From assembly GCF_000019225.1 (NCBI RefSeq), contig NC_010995.1, forward strand, positions 1,124,501-1,188,500: DNA of 64,000 bases, given 5' to 3'. Positions 26,027 through 32,965 of this stretch are shown here, piece after piece (the stretch's first letter is position 1; each line of letters begins with the position of its first letter). The position numbers and the translations under genes were made by a program. Source of the DNA: Cellvibrio japonicus Ueda107. Lineage in GTDB: Bacteria > Pseudomonadota > Gammaproteobacteria > Pseudomonadales > Cellvibrionaceae. The notes under the pieces are model-generated. The model did no database searches and had not been told where the DNA came from. It worked only from the letters and a program-made list of their open reading frames with translations.

Positions 26027-26845
26027 TGTGGCGGAGAAAATTGGTTTGGTTTTGCTCGTAATGTCAGTTTCAGTGGTTTATCCATGGGCATGGATAAACT
26101 GAAACAGCACCGTGTGAGTAAAACCAATAATAATCAGGAGGCGATTGCATTCAATCAAAGAATTGGTGCGCGTATGAGTGCAATGGAACATTTGGTTCCG
26201 GAACAAATGTTCTCGACTGAGACTGACAAGGCGCAAGGGATCTCAGCCGTTAAAGCATTGGCAATTGCATCGCAGCAAGGGCAGAAAATTTGGACAATTA
26301 ACAAAACCAACCTAAATCTTGCTCTCAGTAGAGTTAATCTCGGTGCTGATGCGGAAAACGATATTCGCAATGCAGTGAATGCAGGGAAAATTGCGACTGC
26401 ACATGAAAATCGAATTAATTTCAATGGATGGGTTGGAGAGGGTTATATTTTGATGGATCCAAAAACGGGTGCTGGTGCCTATATGATTTCGGGAGGAGGT
26501 AATGGAGGGTTTTTAAGCAAAGCTATGTTTTGGTTGGGTGCTTTTATTGGCTTTTTAGAAAGCAAACCCATCCGGGGATTATTATTTGATGGGTTGTTGG
26601 CGGGAATCGGGGCTATCGTAGGAGCTGTTTTAAATATAGTAGAACTTATGTCTAAGTGCCATATGGGGTTCGCAATTGCGGTAACTATTATTTTGTTAAT
26701 TGTGACTATAATTTTTGAAGCGTTGCTTATAATGTCGGGAGTGGGGTTTTTCTTGGGATTACTTTTGGGAGTGTTATTGGGGCGATTGGAATCTATGTTC
26801 GTTGATCATCTTTTGGCAACGACGCCTCTATGCAATCAAGAATGA
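26027..26845 (+). CDS. Orphan toxin-tip cassette without its own start
   Basis: The open frame runs from 26027 (after a TAG) to 26845. From 26042 it matches residues 776-934 of the upstream 1,043-residue protein: WFGFARN versus WFGIPRN, then shared KQHRVSK, SAMEHLVPEQMF, QGQKIW, NDIRNAVNAGKIAT and DPKTGAGAYMISGG. Homology begins 14 codons before the first ATG (26084) and no ATG, GTG or TTG precedes it in frame, so it is probably not translated from its own start. After GGFLS the sequence diverges completely into a 108-residue hydrophobic tip (from 26519) with two cysteines. A 253-residue product from 26084 is possible but would lack a signal peptide. Confidence 0.7.
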   Translation, partial: CGGENWFGFARNVSFSGLSMGMDKLKQHRVSKTNNNQEAIAFNQRIGARMSAMEHLVPEQMFSTETDKAQGISAVKALAIASQQGQKIWTINKTNLNLALSRVNLGADAENDIRNAVNAGKIATAHENRINFNGWVGEGYILMDPKTGAGAYMISGGGNGGFLSKAMFWLGAFIGFLESKPIRGLLFDGLLAGIGAIVGAVLNIVELMSKCHMGFAIAVTIILLIVTIIFEALLIMSGVGFFLGLLLGVLLGRLESMFVDHLLATTPLCNQE

Positions 26846-27138
26846 GTGTTACTAAGATGAAGTGTTATAAATGCAATAACGTTGTTAAGTGGGGAAAGCT
26901 GTTTTCATTTAAGCTAGGTCAAATGGAGGTCAGGTGTGATTTTTGTAATACGGAAATAATTAAAAAAGAAGAGTTGTTGTTTTCTAAAATATTAGGCTCA
27001 TTGTTGGTTGTTTTTTATTTGGTATTAATTAAACTATTTGATTTTTCACTTGCAAAAGAGCTTTGTTTGATATTATTTTTGGTTTCTTTTTTTATCATTT
27101 TTTATTCCATTATTTTCACCAGACGATTAACTAAGTAA
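26842..27138 (+). CDS. Zinc-ribbon membrane protein, candidate immunity for the orphan tip
   Basis: 98-residue protein beginning with a zinc ribbon (CYKCNN at about residues 8-13 and CDFCNTE at about 33-39) and ending with two hydrophobic helices and a basic tail. The ATG at 26842 overlaps the stop of the orphan cassette (ATGA), the usual sign of translational coupling. Alternative in-frame starts are 26830 and 26857. Adjacency to a tip that differs from the first one suggests a cognate immunity protein. The broken gene at 28282 has the same two parts in reverse order. Confidence 0.65.
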   Translation: MSVTKMKCYKCNNVVKWGKLFSFKLGQMEVRCDFCNTEIIKKEELLFSKILGSLLVVFYLVLIKLFDFSLAKELCLILFLVSFFIIFYSIIFTRRLTK

Positions 27139-27225
27139 AAATTAAGGATATTTTTTGTTGGAATAATGTTTGATTGGGTATTGATCTTGACCAGAAGGGT
27201 TGGTTCAGCATAATAAATTAGATAT

Positions 27226-27795
27226 ATGAAAAGGATGCTGGCTGTGCTTAGTGAAGCTTCTCATAATGTTTTTTTTGTTGTTTTGTTTGCTGTTTCTATA
27301 GTTGGCTTATTTTTTTTCTTTGTTTTGTTTTATCGAGGGAAGATACTCAAGGAAGAATTAAAATCTATCTACAGTTGCAGTCTATTTGATGGTGAATTAG
27401 AAGGATCATATGAAAACAATTCGCCGTATATGATCCATGAGGGCGGGAGCGTTTTGGCTCATATCAAAATTGACGATGCAAATGAGGTTTTAATATATCA
27501 GTTTATCGTTAGTGGGCAGATAAATATGATGAGGTTTTTGGTGCATGTTCAGCATGGTGTGGGGTTGGATGATGCAATATATGGAAGTGGTCATGTTGCT
27601 AGAGAATGTAAGGCACACAAATTGTATAAGGACTACCTACATATCTCTAAATTACAAGATGAAGTTAATTATTTGGGTGGCGCAATTAGTGTAATAGAGG
27701 TCTGTAAGGGAGTTGCCTATTGTTATTACAGATTAAACTCCTTCATTGGGTCTTATCCAATGAAAGATTTGTTTTTAAGAATCAAAGAAAATTAG
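27226..27795 (+). CDS. Membrane-anchored hypothetical protein
   Basis: 189 residues: one strong N-terminal membrane helix (VFFVVLFAVSIVGLFFFFVLFY, about 15-36) and a soluble domain of about 150 residues with mixed helices and strands and three of its four cysteines isolated from each other. No family recognised. It lies in the AT-rich cluster behind the orphan cassette and could be an immunity or accessory protein. No strong ribosome site is visible before the ATG. Confidence 0.6.
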   Translation: MKRMLAVLSEASHNVFFVVLFAVSIVGLFFFFVLFYRGKILKEELKSIYSCSLFDGELEGSYENNSPYMIHEGGSVLAHIKIDDANEVLIYQFIVSGQINMMRFLVHVQHGVGLDDAIYGSGHVARECKAHKLYKDYLHISKLQDEVNYLGGAISVIEVCKGVAYCYYRLNSFIGSYPMKDLFLRIKEN

Positions 27796-27810
27796 ATTTA
27801 ATTTTCTTTG
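27783..27810 (+). terminator. AT-rich 12-bp hairpin over the stop of the previous gene
   Basis: CAAAGAAAATTA at 27783-27794 and its exact complement at 27799-27810 with loop GATT. It includes the stop codon of the 189-residue protein gene. Weak in pairing energy but perfect, and a likely transcript end in this AT-rich block. Confidence 0.45.
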
Positions 27811-27985
27811 AAATTCAACCAAGTTAAAGCAGTTATTGGTTTTTATAAATTAAATTTTATTGGCGGCTGGGTTTGTTTATATTTGGTGCTATTTTATAGG
27901 TAAGGTATTTCTGCTTTGGCCGTTATTACAACAATTATTAATTTTGTGAGAGAGCTTTTTGTATCTGCTGTAATTGCATCTTGTG

Positions 27986-28162
27986 ATGCGAGAAACGAAG
28001 GTTAGATATTCTATGAAAAAGAAGCCATGCTTTTCCAAGAAAGGAAATACTGAGGGCTTCGATTACGTTAAATATAACGTTAGAGTAATGCTTTTGTTGA
28101 TACCTATTTTGATTGTTATATTTTTGTTGTATGAGTTGGTTGAGTGGCTGGGTTTTGTGTAG
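27986..28162 (+). CDS. Small single-helix membrane protein
   Basis: 58 residues from the ATG at 27986 (or 49 from 28013, MKKKPCFSKK). A lysine-rich N-terminal part is followed by one hydrophobic helix (VMLLLIPILIVIFLLYELVEWLGF). No ribosome site stands out for any start, so the exact start is open. No family recognised. It belongs to the AT-rich row of small membrane genes. Confidence 0.4.
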   Translation: MRETKVRYSMKKKPCFSKKGNTEGFDYVKYNVRVMLLLIPILIVIFLLYELVEWLGFV

Positions 28163-28227
28163 TTAAGGGGTGATTGCGATTTGACCTGATTTATGTAATG
28201 TTTAAAGCGGCAGCTAAAATTTTTACT

Positions 28228-28259
28228 GCGTATGGGCGTCTATTGGGACGCCCATTTAT
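28228..28259 (+). terminator. Hairpin with T-rich tail, first copy of a repeated element
   Basis: ATGGGCGTC, a 6-base loop and GACGCCCAT form a perfect 9-bp stem at about 28230-28253, followed by TTATTTTTG. It looks like a terminator. A similar sequence occurs near 29283-29320. It falls inside the frame of the next gene if that starts at 28198, which favours the later start at 28282. Confidence 0.5.
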
Positions 28260-28281
28260 TTTTGTAGAGATCCCAAATAAT

Positions 28282-28604
28282 ATGAGTGAATCAATTCTGG
28301 ATAAATCCAACCAATATTGGAAGTTTAGGCTGTTCTTTGTAGGGCTAATTTTGTCTTTTATTGGAATGTCTTCAGGGTTGTATCTAAGGATGCAACAGCG
28401 AATATTTTTTTGGCTGGTTGTTGCATCATTGATTGCTGCCGTAGTCATTTTTTTGCGGCTTGTCTGCTTATTAAATGCCCGAATTGTAATGTCAAATGGC
28501 TTTGGCTTTCTGTTACTAAAAATGATCCTCCAGGAGGAATGGTTTGGTTGTTCACAACGTCGCATTGTCTGATGTGTAAAAAAGGATCGTTCAATAGACA
28601 TTAG
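28282..28604 (+). pseudogene. Frameshifted membrane protein with C-terminal zinc ribbon
   Basis: The frame from ATG 28282 (upstream alternatives 28198 and TTG 28174) codes two membrane helices and would end at 28572 with an unremarkable tail. After a T7 run at 28448-28454 the neighbouring frame encodes a convincing zinc ribbon (IKCPNCNVKW ... HCLMCKKGSF) and stops at 28604. One inserted or deleted T joins them into a protein of about 107 residues. Two helices plus two CxxC pairs mirror the candidate immunity protein at 26842. Decayed or phase-variable. Confidence 0.6.
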
Positions 28605-28634
28605 AACGCATAGGTAATTGCATGAGGCTTTTAT

Positions 28635-28760
28635 ATGGCGGATGACGGTGATAAGAAGAAGTCAAAATTTATAATGGGATTCCTTTTTAGTTTGGAAGGT
28701 ATAATTACTATTATTTTAGGGGTAGGTATTTTGCTTTATGGATTGTTTGGTAATGGTTAA
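28635..28760 (+). CDS. 41-residue single-helix membrane peptide
   Basis: MADDGDKKKSKF followed by one glycine-containing hydrophobic helix (IMGFLFSLEGIITIILGVGILLYGLFG). The ATG has a GAGG ribosome site seven bases upstream, and the gene fits neatly between its neighbours. Its charged head and Gly-rich helix resemble small toxin or immunity peptides. Function unknown. Confidence 0.5.
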   Translation: MADDGDKKKSKFIMGFLFSLEGIITIILGVGILLYGLFGNG

Positions 28761-28867
28761 ATATTTTTGCGAATTTTATCTGTTGCTTGGTTGATGATTA
28801 TGTTTAACAGTGGTCGATATGTTTATTGGCTTTTTCAATTTAACTGTATTAATTATGGCATTGATAT

Positions 28868-29266
28868 ATGCAATATAGTTTAACAATTATTGTAATTGTT
28901 TTGGTCTTTTCCTATGTGATATATAGGGCTGTAAATTATTATCGAAAAACAAGTAGATATTTTATTAATGTTAATGATGATGTTATAAGAAGCTTTTGTA
29001 TTGATAATAATTGTCATTTTCCATTTGATGAGTTTAAATCTTTATGGGTTACGGTATCCAAAAACTTGGGCTGCCCAGATGGAAAGATGATCGAAAATTG
29101 TAAAATAAGGCTTCTCATGGAAAATTATCCTTTTCCTGAGATATTTGTTGACGATATTTTTATGGATTTTGAAAAATATTCTCAATTTTCTTGGAATAAA
29201 GAAATGTTATTTGGGGAATTTATTGCGTCTCTGTATGAGTCAAAAAATAACAATAATGTACCGTAA
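28868..29266 (+). CDS. Membrane-anchored acidic hypothetical protein
   Basis: 132 residues with one N-terminal helix (SLTIIVIVLVFSYVIYRAVNYY) and an acidic soluble domain rich in Phe, Asp and Asn (about residues 30-132) containing three cysteines. The soluble part looks like a small alpha-helical fold of the size seen in immunity proteins. No family recognised. It lies in the AT-rich cluster. Confidence 0.55.
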   Translation: MQYSLTIIVIVLVFSYVIYRAVNYYRKTSRYFINVNDDVIRSFCIDNNCHFPFDEFKSLWVTVSKNLGCPDGKMIENCKIRLLMENYPFPEIFVDDIFMDFEKYSQFSWNKEMLFGEFIASLYESKNNNNVP

Positions 29267-29282
29267 TTTGATATGTGTGATT

Positions 29283-29320
29283 TTTACTTTGTATGGGCGC
29301 CTGTTTGGGTGCCAATTTCA
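29283..29320 (+). repeat. Second copy of the hairpin-bearing element
   Basis: About 39 bases here match 28222-28260 at roughly four in five positions, including ATTTTTACT, GTATGGGCG and the paired GGCGCC/GGTGCC arms. Both copies lie upstream of a membrane-protein gene. It may be a cassette boundary, or a fragment of a duplicated coding start (IFTxYGRLxG in both when translated). Confidence 0.4.
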
Positions 29321-29368
29321 TGTGGGTATTGGTGAACATAGATGTAAGCCGTATACGGTAATATTGAA

Positions 29369-29854
29369 ATGAAACGTTACTTTTCTTTGCTTGGTTTATT
29401 GCCTTTCATATATTTTATTTATGTGGCGTATATATTTTCTAATAATATTTTCGGCGTAGAAAATTTATGGATTATTTGGGCTTTTGTTTATTATTTGATC
29501 TTTTCGGCAGGGATCAATTTTACCGCTGATATATCCAATGATTCATTTAAGGGACTAAACCATGGAGCTGTTGGTATTCAATTATTTATTGCTATTACTT
29601 TTATGCTTTGGGATATGGATTTTAAGCAAATCATTATTGCATGGGGGTTGTTTCTTATTTTTTTTATTTTCAAGAGAGAGTTTTTTGTAATATGGAAAGT
29701 GATTGGCTTTCCATCGCAAAAAGGCTTTCAGAAAGGTGTGCAGGAAAGGACAATCAGCTCTGACAAGAGCGTAAATATCGTTATATTTTATATTATTGTG
29801 TTTGTCGCATCCTATTTATCCCATGTTGTACCTCGGATTTTTATGGAACATTAA
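29369..29854 (+). CDS. Multi-pass membrane hypothetical protein
   Basis: 161 residues with about five hydrophobic segments (e.g. LLGLLPFIYFIYVAYIF, WIIWAFVYYLIFSAGI, VGIQLFIAITFMLW, IIIAWGLFLIFFIF and IVIFYIIVFVASYL) and one basic loop near residues 115-135. No family recognised. It is the last gene of the AT-rich block. As an integral membrane protein near membrane-acting tips it is a further immunity candidate. Confidence 0.6.
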   Translation: MKRYFSLLGLLPFIYFIYVAYIFSNNIFGVENLWIIWAFVYYLIFSAGINFTADISNDSFKGLNHGAVGIQLFIAITFMLWDMDFKQIIIAWGLFLIFFIFKREFFVIWKVIGFPSQKGFQKGVQERTISSDKSVNIVIFYIIVFVASYLSHVVPRIFMEH

Positions 29855-29865
29855 AATTAAAGTGG

Positions 29866-29897
29866 TCTCCGTGCAAATTGAATAGTTTGCACGGAGA
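29866..29897 (+). terminator. 12-bp hairpin closing the accessory block
   Basis: TCTCCGTGCAAA at 29866-29877 and its exact complement at 29886-29897 with an 8-base loop. It marks the edge between the AT-rich cluster and the BlaI-type operon. No T-run follows. Confidence 0.55.
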
Positions 29898-30039
29898 TGA
29901 GGGTGAACAGGATTACAGCATGTGTAGTAATAACAGTTAAAGCAAGGCTGTAATACCTATTTTGTGCTGGATATAAGTACCTATTTCGTTCGACATCTGG
30001 TGAAATTTGCCAGTTACTCCCGCTGCTGCCCCTAGTTGA

Positions 30040-30117
30040 TGCTAAAAAAATAGCATAGGGGGCTTGACCTGACATCAAGATGTGCTAATTTTGTAGCATA
30101 GTGCTAAAAAATTAGCA
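30040..30117 (+). promoter_or_regulatory. Promoter with three TGCTA-N6-TAGCA operators for the BlaI-like repressor
   Basis: The dyad TGCTA-N6-TAGCA occurs at 30040-30055, 30083-30098 and 30102-30117. A likely promoter has -35 TTGACC at 30064-30069 and -10 TAATTT at 30086-30091, so the second dyad covers the -10, the third lies at the start of the transcript and the first lies upstream of the -35. The dyads fit a dimeric winged-helix repressor encoded 32 bases downstream. Confidence 0.75.
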
Positions 30118-30149
30118 TAGGCATTTGCTGATAGATCAGGCATTCAATC

Positions 30150-30548
30150 ATGAGTAAAACCGCTAAACCCGCCCCGGATACCCAACTCAGTCGCCGCGAG
30201 CGACAGATTATGGATGCATTGTTTGAGGCTGGGGAACTGTCTGCGCAGGAGGTGCGCGATGCGCTCCCCGATGCACCGGGCTATTCCGCCGTACGTGCGC
30301 TATTGGCCAAGCTGGTGGAAAAGAAGCTGGTGGATTTCCGCGAGGATGGTCCGCGCTATATCTACTTTCCTGTTATTGCGCAGGAAGAGGCGCGTACCTC
30401 GGCATTGCAGAAGCTGCTGAAAACGTTTTTTGGCGGTTCCACGACAGCGGCTGTCAATGCCCTCTTGGGGATGAACCAGGAAAAGCTCAGCACCGAGGAG
30501 ATCGCGCAGTTACAGGATGCGATCAATAAGGCCAAACAAGACCAATAA
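30150..30548 (+). CDS. BlaI/MecI-family transcriptional repressor
   Basis: 132-residue winged-helix protein with the family pattern: LSRRERQIMDALFEAGELSAQEVRDALPDAPGYSAVRALLAKLVEKKLVDFREDGPRYIYFPVI (residues about 13-76). The C-terminal part is a helical dimerisation region. Such repressors bind dyads and are cleaved when the partner membrane peptidase senses its signal. Three matching dyads sit just upstream, implying autoregulation. It starts an operon with the BlaR1-like gene 27 bases downstream. No beta-lactamase is encoded here, so the output is probably something else. Confidence 0.92.
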   Translation: MSKTAKPAPDTQLSRRERQIMDALFEAGELSAQEVRDALPDAPGYSAVRALLAKLVEKKLVDFREDGPRYIYFPVIAQEEARTSALQKLLKTFFGGSTTAAVNALLGMNQEKLSTEEIAQLQDAINKAKQDQ

Positions 30549-30575
30549 CATATTGTCGATGTTGTGGAGGTATCC

Positions 30576-32090
30576 ATGGATGCCCAGACAGCTAATCACC
30601 TGTTAGTCAGTTTGCTGGTTAAACCCCTGCTGATGCTCGCCCTGTTAGGGATGCTGTACGGCATTATTCGCAAACAGTCGGCTGCCTTTAAACATTTTGT
30701 CCTCCTGCTTGGCATATTGGGTTTACTAACTATACCAATATTGGCAGCGGTATTACCGGGTATTGATTGGCATCGCCTGCCCTGGGTAGGTGATCTGGCG
30801 CTGGCGATGGATCAACACCTGCTTGCCTGGATGCAGCTACTGCCTTCCTGGTTCGGTGAGAATGTCGCTTGGCTGCTCGGTATCTATTTCTTGGTCGCCT
30901 TGTGGATATTTTATTACCGCGCACTGGGATGGATTGCGCTGGCTTACCAATCCCGGCGTGCACAAGAAGTTACAGATACGGCGCTCTGTGAGCAGCGTGA
31001 CCAACTGTGTGAACTGCTGGAGATCCAGCGCAAGGTGAGCCTCAAAATAGCGCGTGATATTAACTCTCCCCAGATGTGGGGCGATTGGCATCCTGTGATT
31101 TTGTTACCCCGCGAAGCCCTCCTGTGGGAACCGGATAAGCAATTGTCCGTGTTGTTGCATGAGCTTGGGCATGTTGCACGCCGCGATTGGCTGAGCAGCC
31201 AGGTGGTAGCGATGACCTGTGCCGTGTTCTGGTTTTTGCCACCGCTCTGGTGGTTGGCAAACACACTCTACGATCAGGCGGAAATGGCCTGTGATGATTT
31301 GATCTACCGCTTGCGCGACAAACACCTGGCCTATGCCCAAAGCCTGCTGCAATTGGCTGGCGGAGAGACCCCTGTGAGTGATGAGCCAGTGCTGGGAATA
31401 CGCGGCCATTCGGCGATTTATTGGCGTATACACGCGGTGTTGGACAAGCGCCGCCCGCGCCAGCCAGTTGCGATGGAGTCTGGGCAATACTGGTTTTTAA
31501 GTGCAGCCTTTATCCTTGTGTTTACTGCCAGTATTCAGATTATTCCGCTGCAACCGGTACCGGGCCTGGATGAATCCCGCAGGGAAGAGATACCGTTACC
31601 GCTGGATGTACCGGCAGCGGTTGCTGAAGAACAATTTGATTGGCAGCATCTTGCCCGTTTGCGCCAGGTTCAAACGCCTGTACCTGCGCCAATACCGGTG
31701 GAAGAAATTCATATTCGGGTAGAGCCTGCGGCGTTTGTAACGCAGGAATCTATGGCCCTGGAGCGCACACCGCTGAATCGTCCCGTTATTCAGGTGCAGG
31801 GATATTTGCCCATCCAGACCCATATCCCCGAATACCCGCCTACTGCCTTGGCGCGCGGATTGGAGGGGCGGGTAGTGGTGGAGTTTACGATTGATACTGC
31901 CGGGAATATCCAGGACCCGCAGATTATCGAGCGTCCTGATACCTATGCCTTTGATAAGACAGTGTTAAGCGCCATTAAAAAGTCCCGCTATCAACCGCAG
32001 ATGTTTGATGGCCAGCCGGTCATTCTGCGTGGCGTTACCGAAGAATTTATCTTCCGCCTGGAAGATCCCGCGCCCAAGCGACGACGCTAA
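30576..32090 (+). CDS. BlaR1/MecR1-like M56 metallopeptidase with C-terminal TonB domain
   Basis: 504-residue membrane sensor-peptidase. Four membrane helices surround a zinc-peptidase domain with HELGH (H195-H199) and a downstream glutamate in EMACDD. After another membrane helix comes a proline- and glutamate-rich periplasmic linker and a TonB C-terminal domain (about 410-500: YPPTALARGLEGRVVVEFTID). In place of a penicillin-binding sensor it carries the TonB domain, as in many proteobacterial relatives whose signal is unknown. The start at 30576 has a GGAGG site; a GTG at 30564 is also in frame. It probably cleaves the repressor encoded just upstream. Confidence 0.9.
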   Translation: MDAQTANHLLVSLLVKPLLMLALLGMLYGIIRKQSAAFKHFVLLLGILGLLTIPILAAVLPGIDWHRLPWVGDLALAMDQHLLAWMQLLPSWFGENVAWLLGIYFLVALWIFYYRALGWIALAYQSRRAQEVTDTALCEQRDQLCELLEIQRKVSLKIARDINSPQMWGDWHPVILLPREALLWEPDKQLSVLLHELGHVARRDWLSSQVVAMTCAVFWFLPPLWWLANTLYDQAEMACDDLIYRLRDKHLAYAQSLLQLAGGETPVSDEPVLGIRGHSAIYWRIHAVLDKRRPRQPVAMESGQYWFLSAAFILVFTASIQIIPLQPVPGLDESRREEIPLPLDVPAAVAEEQFDWQHLARLRQVQTPVPAPIPVEEIHIRVEPAAFVTQESMALERTPLNRPVIQVQGYLPIQTHIPEYPPTALARGLEGRVVVEFTIDTAGNIQDPQIIERPDTYAFDKTVLSAIKKSRYQPQMFDGQPVILRGVTEEFIFRLEDPAPKRRR

Positions 32091-32203
32091 ACCCTCCCTC
32101 CTTCTCCTTTGCTGATGTAGTGCTGCCCAATGCCGGGACGGGTAGTGCCATGCTGTAAAAAAGCCCGGTCTTACCCATTCTCTTTCTCGATGAGGAAATA
32201 ACC

Positions 32204-32863
32204 ATGACCAGTCCGCTGCTCAATACTGCACCTTATTCACCTGCTGAATATCCATGGGCATCCCCTATGGCTCGTTTACTGATGCCTCTGCCGATGGCTG
32301 GCCTGGCAACACTGTTGTTGCTCTATGCCATGCACTCTTTGGTTCACACAGGAATCCCTGATATTAGCAATGAACCACGGGTTGAAATACCGGATGTTTT
32401 GCATCGCTACCCGGATAAAATCCCAACGTTGCCGGAACAGGAAAAACCGGTAAAACCCATGGAGGTTGAATTGCCGCCAAGCGTGGATATAAGGGAACCG
32501 GTTGAGCATCGTATCGACGAAACCTTTACCAACCCTGGCATTCGCATGTCAGAGATCCTGATCAAAACCTCGCCCGGCTTAAACCTGGGTGACCAGCCCA
32601 TGCCCATTGTGCGGATTAACCCGGCGTACCCGGCCAGCGCTGTTAGCCGTGGTGTGGAGGGGTATGTCGATGTTCTCTTTGATATAACGTCCATGGGGAC
32701 CACCAGCAATATCCGGATTGTCGGTTACTCGCCGTCCAAGGTTTTTAATAACAGCGTACTTAAGGCTGTTCGCGGGTGGAAATACAAACCGGCAGGTGAG
32801 GGCGAAAGTGCCAAAAAAACGGTGGATGTGCGCGAGCGAATTACCTTTGTGATGGAGAAATAG
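32204..32863 (+). CDS. TonB-family energy-transducing protein
   Basis: 219 residues: one N-terminal membrane helix (MARLLMPLPMAGLATLLLLYAM), a proline-rich periplasmic spacer (about 50-110, EQEKPVKPMEVELPPS) and a C-terminal TonB domain (about 125-215: NPAYPASAVSRGVEGYVDVLFDIT). It has a GAGGAAA ribosome site and lies 113 bases behind the BlaR1-like gene whose C-terminal domain is of the same type. It could be coregulated with it and serve a dedicated outer-membrane receptor. No exbB or exbD is nearby. Confidence 0.85.
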   Translation: MTSPLLNTAPYSPAEYPWASPMARLLMPLPMAGLATLLLLYAMHSLVHTGIPDISNEPRVEIPDVLHRYPDKIPTLPEQEKPVKPMEVELPPSVDIREPVEHRIDETFTNPGIRMSEILIKTSPGLNLGDQPMPIVRINPAYPASAVSRGVEGYVDVLFDITSMGTTSNIRIVGYSPSKVFNNSVLKAVRGWKYKPAGEGESAKKTVDVRERITFVMEK

Positions 32864-32877
32864 TTCAGCCTGCACGC

Positions 32878-32895
32878 GCCCCGCGCCAGCGGGGC
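32878..32895 (+). terminator. GC-rich hairpin after the TonB gene
   Basis: GCCCCGC, a 4-base loop and GCGGGGC form a perfect 7-bp stem 15 bases after the stop codon. No T-run follows, so termination is only possible. Confidence 0.45.
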
Positions 32896-32965
32896 ATGGC
32901 AGTAAACGCCACGGCATTCTTATGGCACAATAGGCGCCTGTTCAAACCCGGTCTGTGTGTCGTCC

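Noticed and set aside
28228..28260. Integron attC site
   Set aside because: The hairpin lacks the attC core (GTTRRRY and RYYYAAC) and no integrase is visible; a terminator or repeated gene start fits better.
28795..28881. 28-codon frame between two small genes
   Set aside because: No ribosome site, no helix or motif, and it overlaps the start of the next gene.
30150..32090. Beta-lactam resistance operon
   Set aside because: No beta-lactamase gene is present and the BlaR1-like protein has a TonB domain in place of a penicillin-binding sensor.
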